Source of the DNA: Muribaculum sp.
Lineage (GTDB): Bacteria; Bacillota; Clostridia; Lachnospirales; Lachnospiraceae
Reading direction: 5' to 3'
Assembly (NCBI GenBank): GCA_023663505.1
Contig: JAMPHH010000003.1
Coordinates: forward strand, 89,354-153,353
Length of the DNA stretch: 64,000 bases
Below, piece after piece: positions 8,413-17,419 of the stretch (the first letter of the stretch is position 1; the number at the start of each line of letters is the position of its first letter). Below the pieces are notes generated by a model, which saw only the letters and a list, made by a program, of their open reading frames with translations, was not told where the DNA came from and did no database searches. A program made the position numbers and the translations under genes.

Positions 8413-10062
8413 ATGGATTCTAACTATATTTCGGACACAAGGAACAAGCAATTAACCCACAAGGCGATAGATCGTGTTATTTTTGTTGCTGTATGCTTAT
8501 TGCTGCTAATTTATATAGGAATCTTCGCTTATTTGAACCTATGTAAATACACACAGCACGTCGATTCCGACATCGCGGTGGACGCCATGCTTGCCAGAGA
8601 GATTTGGACAGAGAAGGACTTGACCCCCAACAATTGGATCTCCAGCACAGAGCGTCTGGTGGTGGGCGTTCCTGCATTGTCCGCTCTTTTTTATGGCATG
8701 AGCAAAAGCATGGTCTTCTCTATGGGAATCTCCTGTGTGATTGTGGGGGGATTATTGCTTGCGTCCATCGCATTTACCCTAAAACGCTGTAAGCTGTCGA
8801 ATCCAGCCATTGCCACGGCGCTCCTTGCGCTCTGCGCCCTTCCCGTCAACGGACTGCGCAACGACGGTCAAATGGTGCCGTTCGTGATGCTGCTCTGGTT
8901 TTTATTCGCGGATTATTATGCATTGCACAGCATTTGCCTATTTCTATGCACTGCCTTCTATATTCATTTGAGAGAATGTCCCCTTCCAAATAATCGCGGC
9001 AGAAAGCTTCAATACGCTATGATCTGGTTCCTGCTCTTTGCCCTCTGCGGCGGGCTCGCCCTCGGGGGGATGCGCTGCCTGCAGGTGGTGATACTTCCCT
9101 TGTTTGTCTGGGAGCTTTTACTCCTGTTCTTTGAAAACGATCACATGTCCCAAAGACCGACACGCAAAAGGCTGCTGGCTTTCGGGTTTATTCTCTCGCT
9201 GCTCGTCGTCGGTGTCTTAGCCAAGCTCTACCCCACCAACGTGGAGTATCCCATGTATATCCAGAATGCGTCCGGTATGATGGATCGCCTGACCCGCCAT
9301 GTCCCTGCCGCCGTGCTGGAATGTCTTGGAATCGCCGGCAATTGCACGCTTAACTCCCTGTCCGCAATGATGCAGCTTGGCATTCTGGCATTGCTGGCGC
9401 TTGTAATCTATGGGCTTATATTCCTTCTGGGCAAGAGCGGGGGCGCAAGGATTCCTTTTTCTCAAAGGGCGCTGCTTCAGGCTCTCGGCACATCGTTCCT
9501 GCTCACGGTATTGATTGAGGTCGTGACAGATGCTGAACCCGCCCATAATTATTTCTTTGTTGTATGGTTCGTAATCATCACCGTGCTGGCCTGCCTGATC
9601 ACCTATTTTGAGAAGGCTTCCCCGTATTTTGCCCGATTGATTATGGCCTGTGTCTGCATTTTTGCGCTGTGCAATATTTTTTACACATATAAGGATTGCA
9701 TTACCACGAAGGATAATCTGAAGGAATATGAGGAAGTGATTGAATATATAGAGTCCGAAAATATCAGCTATGGCTATGCGGAATTCTGGGATGCCTCGCG
9801 CATATGCATTATGACGGACGGACGGCTTACCATGGGGCACTGCTATCGCATGGAGGATTTGCATATGTATTGGTGGACCACCAGCACGAAATGGTATGTC
9901 CCCAATCTTCCCGAGGAGATGCGGACGGCTTACATTGTACACAAGAAAGATAAGGATGCCTTTATGAAGCAATTTAACGACCCTGCAATCGTGAACTTGA
10001 GTTATGAAAATGACAGTTTCGCCGTGTATATCAGCGACTATAATCTGGTGCGCATGAACTGA
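8413..10062 (+). CDS. Polytopic membrane protein, GT-C glycosyltransferase-like
   Basis: 549 residues with about ten hydrophobic helices. After the first membrane span (about 20-45) comes a short loop with H-V-D-S-D-I-A-V-D, an acidic pair in the first outside loop, as in GT-C (PMT/ArnT-like) enzymes that use lipid-linked sugars. The last 110 residues are soluble and probably extracytoplasmic. Start: ATG at 8413, preceded by AAAGGAA (8397-8403); an in-frame TTG at 8380 lacks a ribosome site. It forms a pair with the next gene (16 bp gap). The function is not established; surface polysaccharide or flagellar glycosylation are possibilities from context only. Confidence 0.6.
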   Translation: MDSNYISDTRNKQLTHKAIDRVIFVAVCLLLLIYIGIFAYLNLCKYTQHVDSDIAVDAMLAREIWTEKDLTPNNWISSTERLVVGVPALSALFYGMSKSMVFSMGISCVIVGGLLLASIAFTLKRCKLSNPAIATALLALCALPVNGLRNDGQMVPFVMLLWFLFADYYALHSICLFLCTAFYIHLRECPLPNNRGRKLQYAMIWFLLFALCGGLALGGMRCLQVVILPLFVWELLLLFFENDHMSQRPTRKRLLAFGFILSLLVVGVLAKLYPTNVEYPMYIQNASGMMDRLTRHVPAAVLECLGIAGNCTLNSLSAMMQLGILALLALVIYGLIFLLGKSGGARIPFSQRALLQALGTSFLLTVLIEVVTDAEPAHNYFFVVWFVIITVLACLITYFEKASPYFARLIMACVCIFALCNIFYTYKDCITTKDNLKEYEEVIEYIESENISYGYAEFWDASRICIMTDGRLTMGHCYRMEDLHMYWWTTSTKWYVPNLPEEMRTAYIVHKKDKDAFMKQFNDPAIVNLSYENDSFAVYISDYNLVRMN

Positions 10063-10078
10063 CAGAAAGGAGTCACGC

Positions 10079-11677
10079 ATGAAACCACACACCAACACCG
10101 CAAAGGGTGTTAAGCTTCAGAGTATCTATGCTCTGTGTATGGGGATTTTATTTGCCTTCGCGTTGTGTATCGCCCTCTTTCTGGCTTATTACAGCACATG
10201 CTACTCCTACTATTCCTCCACGAATTATGACATCCCTGTTTATTTCACCAAGGATCACGTATTTTTTAATATTTTAAGCTTTGCGGCCGTCATCGCGCTC
10301 TCCGCCCTGCTGCAGCTTTTATTCCAAGAGCTTGGGGACAGGCTTGGGGAGAAGAAGCAGCGATTGGCAGGGTATCTTTTTCTTGGCCTTTGCTGCCTGC
10401 TCTATGTGACCTTCTGCCTTGTATGGGTCACAGAGCTTCCTTATTACCCCAGCGGCGACCAGCTAAACGCCACCGCCGCCGCTTATTATCACCGTCAGGG
10501 GAACTTTATCATGTTAAAAAAAAGCGGATACCTCGGCAAATTCCCCTATCAAAAGGGGCTTGCCTTTCTCTATGAGCTTCTGTTTGACGTGTTTGGAGAC
10601 TTCTGTTATCCGGTTGCGGCGAGATTCCATATAGTGATGGGCGTCATCACTATGGTGTTTGGATATCTTTTCGTGGAGGAGAGTGTGCCTGACAGCTTCT
10701 GTAAGCTGTTGTATGGTCCTCTGGTGCTTTTCTGCGCTCCCTACCTGATCCTGACGCCCTACACCTATGGGGACTTGCCCTCTATCTGCTTCTGCACCGT
10801 GATTTTTTGGGCGTTGGCGCGCTTTGCCAAGACCGATCGGCTGCGCTATGTCATCCTTGCCTGCTGCATGGCTGCGCTGTCGCTCATGGTGCGTCTGCAC
10901 ACATGGATCGCGCTCATCGCCATCATAATCGGTATGCTCTTGGTCACGATACAGCGCAAAAAGCTGCGATATCTGTTGTCAAGCCTAATCATCACGGCGA
11001 GTGCCCTGTGTGCAATCAAGGTCTTAGACTATTCCTTTGCGCTGCGCTCGGGCTATGAGATCACGGAAGGCGCTCCCATGGTACTGACGCTGGCGATGGG
11101 ACTCCAAGATAATAACGACGGACCGGGCACCTACAACAACTACCAGACCACCACCTTAAGCTCTGTGGATTATGACAATGATGCCGCCACAGAGATCGCA
11201 CTCGAAGACATTCGGGAAAATATGGAAAGCTTCACCGAGGATTCCTCCTATGCCATATGGTTCTTTAAGACCAAGCTCCAAATGCAATGGATTGAGCCCA
11301 GCTTCGAAACCCTGAAATCCACCCATTCCTTTGACGAAGCCCTTCCTGTGCCGGACTGGATCGCGAGGGTGTATTACGGGGATCTGCATGACCCCTTGGT
11401 GCGTTTTGCGGACGGTTATCAGAGCGTGGTCTATCTGGGCTTTCTGTGCTCTCTTTTCGCATTATGGCAAAGACGTAAGGGAGATGCCGCAAGCTTCATC
11501 CCCCTTATCGCTATCGTAGGCGGCTTTCTGTTCAGCATTATCTGGGAATCCCAATGCCGATATGTGCTGCCCTATTATTTATTTATGCTGATGTACGTGC
11601 CGGAGGGCATAGTCCTGTGCCACTCAATGGTTCGAAGCCTGTTACAGCGCATGCAACGATTACTTCATCGTGATTAA
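10079..11677 (+). CDS. Polytopic membrane protein, PMT/GT-C glycosyltransferase-like
   Basis: 532 residues with about twelve predicted spans. A loop after the third span has Y-Y-P-S-G-D-Q-L-N-A (about 122-131), followed by G-x-F-P-Y-Q-K-G-L-A-F-L-Y-E-L-L, which resembles the acidic first loop and following helix of membrane mannosyl/arabinosyl transferases. AGGAGT precedes the ATG. It has the same overall design as the gene before it and is presumably co-transcribed. The substrate is unknown. Specific family assignment needs a profile search. Confidence 0.6.
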   Translation: MKPHTNTAKGVKLQSIYALCMGILFAFALCIALFLAYYSTCYSYYSSTNYDIPVYFTKDHVFFNILSFAAVIALSALLQLLFQELGDRLGEKKQRLAGYLFLGLCCLLYVTFCLVWVTELPYYPSGDQLNATAAAYYHRQGNFIMLKKSGYLGKFPYQKGLAFLYELLFDVFGDFCYPVAARFHIVMGVITMVFGYLFVEESVPDSFCKLLYGPLVLFCAPYLILTPYTYGDLPSICFCTVIFWALARFAKTDRLRYVILACCMAALSLMVRLHTWIALIAIIIGMLLVTIQRKKLRYLLSSLIITASALCAIKVLDYSFALRSGYEITEGAPMVLTLAMGLQDNNDGPGTYNNYQTTTLSSVDYDNDAATEIALEDIRENMESFTEDSSYAIWFFKTKLQMQWIEPSFETLKSTHSFDEALPVPDWIARVYYGDLHDPLVRFADGYQSVVYLGFLCSLFALWQRRKGDAASFIPLIAIVGGFLFSIIWESQCRYVLPYYLFMLMYVPEGIVLCHSMVRSLLQRMQRLLHRD

Positions 11678-11833
11678 TTCGCAGTCACAATATTTATCCT
11701 TCTCCGATGTATAGCTGCTACAATTTACAGTCTAACTGTTAGCTTGCTTCTATTGTTAGTATGTTAGTACATGAATGCAGCACGGATGCGCCATGAATTA
11801 ACCTTATTTCATCGCGATTAAGTTCTATCACGA

Positions 11834-11875
11834 TATTATGGTCATTCGGCCGTTTCCTGCCCTGAATATGGACTA
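11834..11875. repeat. Degenerate copy of the GGCCATTCGGCCG repeat
   Basis: The 40-bp stretch resembles 52254-52296 (about 30 of 36 core positions identical by eye), including the palindromic core GGYCATTCGGCC and the tail CTGAATATGGACT. It overlaps the last bases of hppA. The 195-bp gap between 11677 and 11873 otherwise holds AT-rich hairpin-like sequence and no gene. Confidence 0.55.
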
Positions 11876-14029
11876 CTTCATCATGCCTAAGATCAGGTCC
11901 AGCAGGTTGTATCTGTTGAACATCGCCACAGCCACCAGAGATACCGTGGACATAATCTTGATCAAAATATCAAGGGAGGGACCCACAGTGTCCTTCAGGG
12001 GATCGCCAACCGTGTCACCCACAACCGCCGCGTCATGTGCGGGGGAACCCTTCTTCTGTCCCTCGATAGCGCCTGACTCGATATATTTCTTGCCGTTATC
12101 CCACGCACCGCCTGCATTGCCTGTGAAGATCGCCAGCATGATCGCGGAGAGCGTCGCACCGATTAACACGCCGCCCACAAAGAGCGGTCCAAAGAGGAAG
12201 CCTGCAATCAGCGGAAATACGATCGAAAGGATTGCGGGGAAGCGCATCTCCTTTAACGCCCCTTGAGAGGAAATCTCAATACAGGTCTTGTAATCAGGCT
12301 TTGCCTTGCCCTCAAGGATTCCGGGGATCTCCTTAAACTGTCTCCTCACTTCCTCCACCATCTTGCGGGCAGCCTTCGCAACCGCCTCGATCAACATACC
12401 CGAGAAAAGATACGGCAGCGCCGCGCCGACCATCGCGCCGGAGAGGATCAACGGGTCTGTAAAGTTCAGGTTCAGGGGCGTGCCCGGCTCATTAAAGGAA
12501 TACAGATAGGACACCATCAGGGACAACGCCGCAAGAGAGGCAGAGCCGATGGCAAAGCCCTTGCCGATCGCCGCAGTGGTGTTGCCCACCGAGTCAAGCT
12601 TATCCGTAATCTCCCTCACCTCAGGCTCCAGCTCGGACATCTCGGCAATACCGCCCGCATTGTCGGAGATCGGTCCGTAGGTGTCAACGGAGACCGTGGT
12701 GCTGACAAAGGAGAGCATACCGATCGCCGCCATGGAGATTCCAAACATTCCCGCAACCGCATAGGACGCATAGGTTGCCACGCCCAACAGAATCAGCGGA
12801 GCCATACAGGATTTCATTCCCACCGCAAGTCCCTGAGTAATGGTAAGCGCCGCTCCCTCCTTGGAAGCATGGGCAATCAACTGTGTCGGCTTATAATCAT
12901 AGCTTGTGTAATACTCGGCGATCATACCGATCACCACGCCGCTCACCACGCCGATAGACGCGGCAATCCACGGTGAGAGGAAGCCCACGTTAAAGCCCGC
13001 GTCCACGATCGCCTCCGACAATGAAGCTTCGCTAAACAGCAGATAAGTCGCCCCGAGACCGCAGAGAATCGTGAGTGCCGCGGAAACCATCGTCGCAAAG
13101 TTCAAATCCTTATGCGGATTATCGGAGCCCTTCTTAAAGAGCACGGACGCGATACCAATGATACACGCCAAGAGTCCGCATGCCGCAAACACAAGGGGAT
13201 AGTAGAACATCTTTTCCAAAAGCTCCTCGCTGATCTTGCCGCTGCCTGCGAGGGAAGCTAAAAATAAATGCGACGCCAGAATAATGCCTGAGGAGATGGC
13301 TCCCACATAGGATTCCAGCAGATCGGAGCCAAGCCCTGCCACATCGCCTACATTATCGCCCACATTGTCGGCAATCGTCGCAGGATTGCGTGGATCGTCC
13401 TCGGGGATATGCGCCTCGGTCTTACCCACCAGGTCGGCGCCCATATCCGCCGCCTTGGTGTAGATTCCGCCTCCCACACGGTTGAACATCGCCACAATGG
13501 AGCAGCCCAGCGCATAACAGGAAAGACATTGCGTAAAGATTGCTCCGTTCGTGATCGCCTCCACGGACATCAAGCCCATACCCACACCAAAGATCATGTA
13601 TACAATAAACAGACCAAGCAGCGCAAAGCCGCCCACGCAGAGTCCCATCACAGAGCCCCCGCGGAAGGCAACCTTCAGGGTCTCACCGATATTCTTGGTC
13701 TCACGCGCCTTGTTGGACACGCGCACATTCGCGTAGGTCGCAATCTTCATGCCAATCCACCCCGCTGCCGCAGACATCAGCACACCGATGACAAAGCAGA
13801 TCGCCGACTGCCATGACATAAAGATCAACAGCACCGCGATGACTGCCACCACAATCGCGATAATCTTGTACTCATAAGTGATAAACGCATTTGCACCGAC
13901 ACGGATCGCAGACGCGATCTCCGCCATGGTATCCGTTCCTTCCTCCATCTTCTTGACTCCCGAGAAGTTGAACGCCGCAAACGCCAGCGCAGCAATCGCT
14001 GCCACAATAACTAAAATCAGAGCCGTCAT
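11873..14029 (-). CDS. hppA: Membrane-bound ion-translocating pyrophosphatase, K+-dependent type
   Basis: 718 residues, about 15-16 membrane helices, the usual length. It hydrolyses cytoplasmic pyrophosphate and pumps H+ and/or Na+ out of the cytoplasm. Signature residues: D-M-G-A-D-L-V-G-K-T-E followed by I-P-E-D-D-P-R-N-P-A-T-I-A-D-N-V-G-D-N-V-G-D-V-A-G, and a second D-N-A-G-G-I-A-E-M. The motif G-N-T-T-A-A (Ala rather than Lys at the last-but-one position) is that of K+-dependent enzymes. Start: ATG at 14029 with AAAGGGTG upstream; a longer reading to 14095 lacks a ribosome site at its ATG. The coupling ion cannot be read by eye. Confidence 0.95.
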   Translation of the reverse strand: MTALILVIVAAIAALAFAAFNFSGVKKMEEGTDTMAEIASAIRVGANAFITYEYKIIAIVVAVIAVLLIFMSWQSAICFVIGVLMSAAAGWIGMKIATYANVRVSNKARETKNIGETLKVAFRGGSVMGLCVGGFALLGLFIVYMIFGVGMGLMSVEAITNGAIFTQCLSCYALGCSIVAMFNRVGGGIYTKAADMGADLVGKTEAHIPEDDPRNPATIADNVGDNVGDVAGLGSDLLESYVGAISSGIILASHLFLASLAGSGKISEELLEKMFYYPLVFAACGLLACIIGIASVLFKKGSDNPHKDLNFATMVSAALTILCGLGATYLLFSEASLSEAIVDAGFNVGFLSPWIAASIGVVSGVVIGMIAEYYTSYDYKPTQLIAHASKEGAALTITQGLAVGMKSCMAPLILLGVATYASYAVAGMFGISMAAIGMLSFVSTTVSVDTYGPISDNAGGIAEMSELEPEVREITDKLDSVGNTTAAIGKGFAIGSASLAALSLMVSYLYSFNEPGTPLNLNFTDPLILSGAMVGAALPYLFSGMLIEAVAKAARKMVEEVRRQFKEIPGILEGKAKPDYKTCIEISSQGALKEMRFPAILSIVFPLIAGFLFGPLFVGGVLIGATLSAIMLAIFTGNAGGAWDNGKKYIESGAIEGQKKGSPAHDAAVVGDTVGDPLKDTVGPSLDILIKIMSTVSLVAVAMFNRYNLLDLILGMMK

Positions 14030-14144
14030 TGTTGTAACACCCTTTCTTGTATTAAATTTAGGCGCGCACGCGGTCACATATCCCATTGCAGGCATGGCAT
14101 TTATTGCCAGCAGGAATCGACCTCCTTAGACGCCCATGTGGTAA

Positions 14145-14173
14145 ATTTTACCAAATTATTTCACAAAAATCAA
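14145..14173 (-). promoter_or_regulatory. Sigma-A type promoter of hppA with adjacent tandem repeat
   Basis: On the minus strand TTGATT (14173-14168), 17 bases, TAAAAT (14150-14145). Immediately upstream, 14187-14214, is a perfect 14-bp tandem direct repeat (ATTGCACCTAATCA twice), placed where an activator or repressor could bind. The leader to the hppA ATG is about 110 nt and contains a second strong AAGGAGG near 14124-14130 without an ATG at proper spacing. Confidence 0.6.
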
Positions 14174-14216
14174 CTGTTTCTGAACAATTGCACCTAATCA
14201 ATTGCACCTAATCAAA

Positions 14217-14507
14217 GTAACGGTTCAGCCTTCAAATCATAGTGCGGAGGGGCGGCGGGAGATGACTGGGAGTGTTTTGCGGACTGGCTGCGGTTGGGGG
14301 TTTTCTAATAGTGCGGGGTTGGATATTGCAATTTGCGGGTCGGCTCTAAGGTGCATCCATGCACCTAGAGCCTAAAATGCGCATCCGTGCGCATTTCACC
14401 CTAGATTCTTGACGCACTATAAGAAAACGCTCCAACCTCCGCCGAAGTCCGCAAAACACTCCCAGTCATCTCCCGCCTTGATACCCGTACAAAGCAAATA
14501 TACTCAA
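14217..14507. repeat. Branched palindromic repeat element, copy A
   Basis: About 291 bp, filling most of the gap between dapL and hppA. The outer arms pair over 31 bases (GGCGGGAGATGACTGGGAGT... against ...ACTCCCAGTCATCTCCCGCC), and pairing continues imperfectly inward to GTGCG/CGCAC. The apex holds two further perfect hairpins, GGCTCT...AGAGCC at 14341-14371 and AAATGCGCA/TGCGCATTT at 14375-14396. No open reading frame of note. About 95% identical by eye to copy B (34789-35080), which is in the opposite orientation. It is probably a non-autonomous mobile or structured element. Confidence 0.85.
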
Positions 14508-14517
14508 CTGTTACTAA

Positions 14518-15732
14518 TCACATCCCCTTGATCCGGTCCACTGCCTCCACTGTGTTCTCATAGCTTCCAAACGCCGTCAGTCTGAAATATCCCTCGCCGT
14601 TTGGACCAAATCCGGAGCCGGGCGTTCCCACCACATTCACGCGCTCCAGCAAATAATCAAAAAACTCCCAGCTCGTCATTCCGTCCGGTGTCTTAAGCCA
14701 GATATAGGGCGCGTTCACACCGCCGGAAACAGTGTAGCCCGCCTCCCTCAAGCCGTTTAAGATATAACGTGCGTTATTCATATAATAGGCAATCTGATCC
14801 TTTAGCTGCGCCTTGCCCGCCTCTGAATACACCGCCTCCCCCGCACGCTGCACGATATAGGGCGCACCGTTGTACTTGGTGCCGTGTCTTCTCGCCCAGA
14901 GCGAGTGCAGCGCCACATCACCGCATTTCAAGTCCTTGGGCACAACCGTGAAGCCCAGCCGCACGCCGGTAAAGCCCGCATTCTTAGAGAAGGAGCGAAG
15001 CTCGATGGCGCAGCCCCTCGCACCCTCACACTCATAGATGCTGTGAGGGACGTCCTCCTCGGAAATATATGCCTCATAAGCGGCGTCGTATATGATGACA
15101 GCCCCCACCTTGTTCGCATAGTCTACCCATTCCTGAAGCTGTGCCTTGGTGATCGTGGCACCGGTAGGATTGTTGGGAAAGCACAGATAGATCAAGTCCG
15201 GCGTCTGCCCCGGAAGCTGTGGCGCGAATCCGTTCTCCGCGGTACAGGGCATGTAGATCACGTCCGACCATGTCTCGCTTGTGCTGTCATATGTCCCGGT
15301 TCTCCCCGCCATCACGTTGGAATCCACATACACGGGATACACGGGGTCGCACACCGCTATCTTATTATCCAGACTGAAAATCTCCTGAATATTGCCGGAA
15401 TCACATTTTGCGCCATCTGATACGAAGATCTCGTCCGCGCTCACATCGCAGCCGCGCGCTTTATAATCGTTCTCGGCAATGACATTTCTCAAAAAATCAT
15501 ATCCCAGATCCGGCGCATAGCCGCGGAAGGTCTCCGCCCTTCCCATCTCGTCCACCGCGCCGTGAAGCGCCTGTATGATCGCGGGAGCGAGGGGCTGGGT
15601 CACATCTCCGATCCCCAGACGAATGATCTTCTTGTCGGGATTTGCTGCCGCATACGCGTTGACCTTCTTGCCAATCGTAGAGAAAAGATAGCTTCCGGGC
15701 AGCTTCAGATAATTGTCATTTAATTTAAACAT
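14518..15732 (-). CDS. dapL: LL-diaminopimelate aminotransferase
   Basis: 404 residues, a fold-type I PLP enzyme that makes LL-DAP directly from tetrahydrodipicolinate for lysine and peptidoglycan. It starts MFKLNDNYLKLPGSYLFSTI, the DapL N-terminus, with R-L-G-I-G-D-V-T-Q-P-L, the PLP-site run P-N-N-P-T-G-A and the Schiff-base lysine in S-F-S-K-N-A-G-F-T-G-V-R. Start at 15732 by AAAGGAGAT upstream; an in-frame start at 15777 is in the leader. It follows dapF, the next enzyme of the pathway, separated by a mini palindromic repeat. Confidence 0.95.
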   Translation of the reverse strand: MFKLNDNYLKLPGSYLFSTIGKKVNAYAAANPDKKIIRLGIGDVTQPLAPAIIQALHGAVDEMGRAETFRGYAPDLGYDFLRNVIAENDYKARGCDVSADEIFVSDGAKCDSGNIQEIFSLDNKIAVCDPVYPVYVDSNVMAGRTGTYDSTSETWSDVIYMPCTAENGFAPQLPGQTPDLIYLCFPNNPTGATITKAQLQEWVDYANKVGAVIIYDAAYEAYISEEDVPHSIYECEGARGCAIELRSFSKNAGFTGVRLGFTVVPKDLKCGDVALHSLWARRHGTKYNGAPYIVQRAGEAVYSEAGKAQLKDQIAYYMNNARYILNGLREAGYTVSGGVNAPYIWLKTPDGMTSWEFFDYLLERVNVVGTPGSGFGPNGEGYFRLTAFGSYENTVEAVDRIKGM

Positions 15733-15784
15733 GATACTTCCATCTCCTTTTCTATTATATATTATTGACACTCCCAATCATGTG

Positions 15785-15857
15785 GAGGCGGCGGGAGAAG
15801 ACTGGGGGTATTTTGCGGACTGGCTGCGGTCTTCTCCCGCCTTGATATCTGCAAGCA
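15785..15857. repeat. Mini copy (copy C) of the branched palindromic element
   Basis: The left arm GGCGGGAGAAGAC (15790-15802) and right arm GTCTTCTCCCGCC (15829-15841) pair perfectly; the 26-base loop still contains TTTTGCGGACTGGCTGCG as in copies A and B, and the right flank CTTGATA...AAGCAA also matches. The whole apex and second arm are missing, so it is an internally deleted derivative between dapF and dapL. The arm differs from A/B by a paired T-A to A-T change. Confidence 0.75.
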
Positions 15858-15902
15858 ACAGGGCATTAACATTCTTCTCGAAATGATTTAGATTTGCTTA
15901 GG

Positions 15903-16784
15903 TCAGGTTATTTCTGACCTTAGAAAATCTTCATTTCGTTCGCCCTCAAATACTGTCACGACGGGGCCTGTCATGAAGACAAGATTCCGCTCCCTGTCCC
16001 ACTCGACGTCGATCTCGCCGCCCAGCAGTCCGACGGTGATCTTGTCCTCCGTCAGTCCGTTCAGCGCACACGCCACCGCCGTGGCGCAGCATCCGGTTCC
16101 ACAGGCAAGGGTCTCACCCGTACCCCGCTCCCAGACACGCATGAATACATGCCGCCTGTCAAGCACCTCCACAAATTCCGTGTTGGTGCGCTTGGGGAAT
16201 CTCTCGTGATGCTCGAAATGAGGTCCGATCCTCTCGATCTCCAAGTTCTTCACGCCGTCCATAAACACCACGGCATGGGGATTGCCCATGGACACGCATG
16301 TCATACGGTATTCCCTGCCACAGACCTCGATCGGCTCATCCACAACCTGTTCCCTGTCCGCCTGCACGGGAATCTGTGACGGCTGCAGGATCGGACTGCC
16401 CATATTGACTCTCACTTTGGACACCTCTCCCCGCTGCTTTGCACCTTTCCCCTCCACGGTCAGTTCGAGGTACTTCACCATACCTCCGCTGACGATACTG
16501 ATCTGCTCAGAATCCGTCAATCCCTTGTCATACACGAACTTCGCCACACACCGTATCCCGTTGCCACACATCTCCGCTCTACTTCCGTCCGCATTATACA
16601 TTTCCATCTCAAAATCCGCCTTATCGGAAGGGTTGATAAAGATCACACCGTCCCCGCCGATCCCGAAATGTCTGTCGCTCAGACGCTTCACCAGCTCCGG
16701 CTTTTGCTCAGGCGGCACCTTTTCCTCAAAGCCATTGATATATACATAGTCATTGCCACATCCATGCATCTTGGTAAATTTCAT
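15903..16784 (-). CDS. dapF: Diaminopimelate epimerase
   Basis: 293 residues. It interconverts LL- and meso-DAP. It starts MKFTKMHGCGNDYVYINGF; the two catalytic cysteines are in C-G-N-G-I-R-C (about residue 73) and A-C-G-T-G-C-C-A (about 228), with R-x-G-I-G-G-D-G near the N-terminus (here H-F-G-I-G-G-D-G). GGGAGG upstream of the ATG. It lies between the ANTAR regulator (50 bp) and dapL, possibly one glnA-ANTAR-dapF-dapL unit. Confidence 0.96.
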   Translation of the reverse strand: MKFTKMHGCGNDYVYINGFEEKVPPEQKPELVKRLSDRHFGIGGDGVIFINPSDKADFEMEMYNADGSRAEMCGNGIRCVAKFVYDKGLTDSEQISIVSGGMVKYLELTVEGKGAKQRGEVSKVRVNMGSPILQPSQIPVQADREQVVDEPIEVCGREYRMTCVSMGNPHAVVFMDGVKNLEIERIGPHFEHHERFPKRTNTEFVEVLDRRHVFMRVWERGTGETLACGTGCCATAVACALNGLTEDKITVGLLGGEIDVEWDRERNLVFMTGPVVTVFEGERNEDFLRSEIT

Positions 16785-16803
16785 TTTCTATCTTACCTCC
16801 CGC

Positions 16804-16829
16804 ATGCCGCCAACGGCGGCACAAACAAT
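16804..16829. repeat. 26-bp dispersed hairpin repeat, copy 1
   Basis: ATGCCGCC then a short loop and GGCGGCACAAACAAT; the stem GCCGCC/GGCGGC is perfect. It matches 22764-22789 at 23 of 26 positions, two of the three differences being at the hairpin tip. It lies between the ANTAR gene and dapF. No T-run follows, so it is not an obvious terminator. Confidence 0.6.
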
Positions 16830-16834
16830 CGATG

Positions 16835-17383
16835 TTATGTGTCCATCATAGACAGCACCATCTGCGCCGTCTCCACCAGATTCGTTCCGCTGTCCATACT
16901 GCACTTTTGCAGATATCGGTGTGCTTCCCCCTCGTCCATGTGGTTTCTCGCCATCAGAAGCTCCTTTGCATGCATGATAATAGCGTCCTCGTCCGCACTG
17001 CGCACCTTGGGCTGAAGCTTGCGCCGCCTGCGTCTGCGTATGATATTTTCCGCCATCATATTGAGCGTGTTGACCAGATCATTCACCTTAAACGGCATGG
17101 ACAGACACACGATATCATTGCCATAGCACTCATTGATCACGCTCTGCGAAGCCATGAGCAGCAGCTCAAAGCCATTGGGCAGGCATTCCTGCAGCTCGTC
17201 ATACATCATGTCCACAAGCTTATAGCTGCTGATCACCACCCCGTCATGCAATCCGTCCGCCTGACTGATCGCCTGCGCACCCGTGGTGCAGACACCCGTC
17301 ACCTGAAAACCACTTCGCACAAGGAGATTTTTGATCTTTTTTGCATCTTCCAGCTTCGGAAGCGTTACTATTATATTTGTCAA
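16835..17383 (-). CDS. ANTAR-domain RNA-binding regulator with receiver-like domain
   Basis: 182 residues. The N-terminal ~120 residues resemble a response-regulator receiver without the usual phospho-acceptor aspartate pattern; after a run of arginines (I-I-R-R-R-R-R-R-R-K) comes an ANTAR domain (A-K-E-L-L-M-A-R-N-H-M-D-E-G-E-A-H-R-Y-L-Q-K). ANTAR proteins bind paired hairpins in leaders and prevent termination. In clostridia such genes sit directly next to glnA and act in nitrogen control; here it follows glnA by 36 bp. Start is TTG at 17383 with GGGAGGTGG. Its RNA target is not identified here. Confidence 0.85.
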   Translation of the reverse strand: MTNIIVTLPKLEDAKKIKNLLVRSGFQVTGVCTTGAQAISQADGLHDGVVISSYKLVDMMYDELQECLPNGFELLLMASQSVINECYGNDIVCLSMPFKVNDLVNTLNMMAENIIRRRRRRKLQPKVRSADEDAIIMHAKELLMARNHMDEGEAHRYLQKCSMDSGTNLVETAQMVLSMMDT

Positions 17384-17419
17384 CTGTCCACCTCCCTCGT
17401 GATGTCCTCAGAAGATGTC

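Noticed and set aside
9217..10098. A 293-codon minus-strand frame
   Set aside because: Antisense to the membrane protein gene; no ribosome site and no domain.
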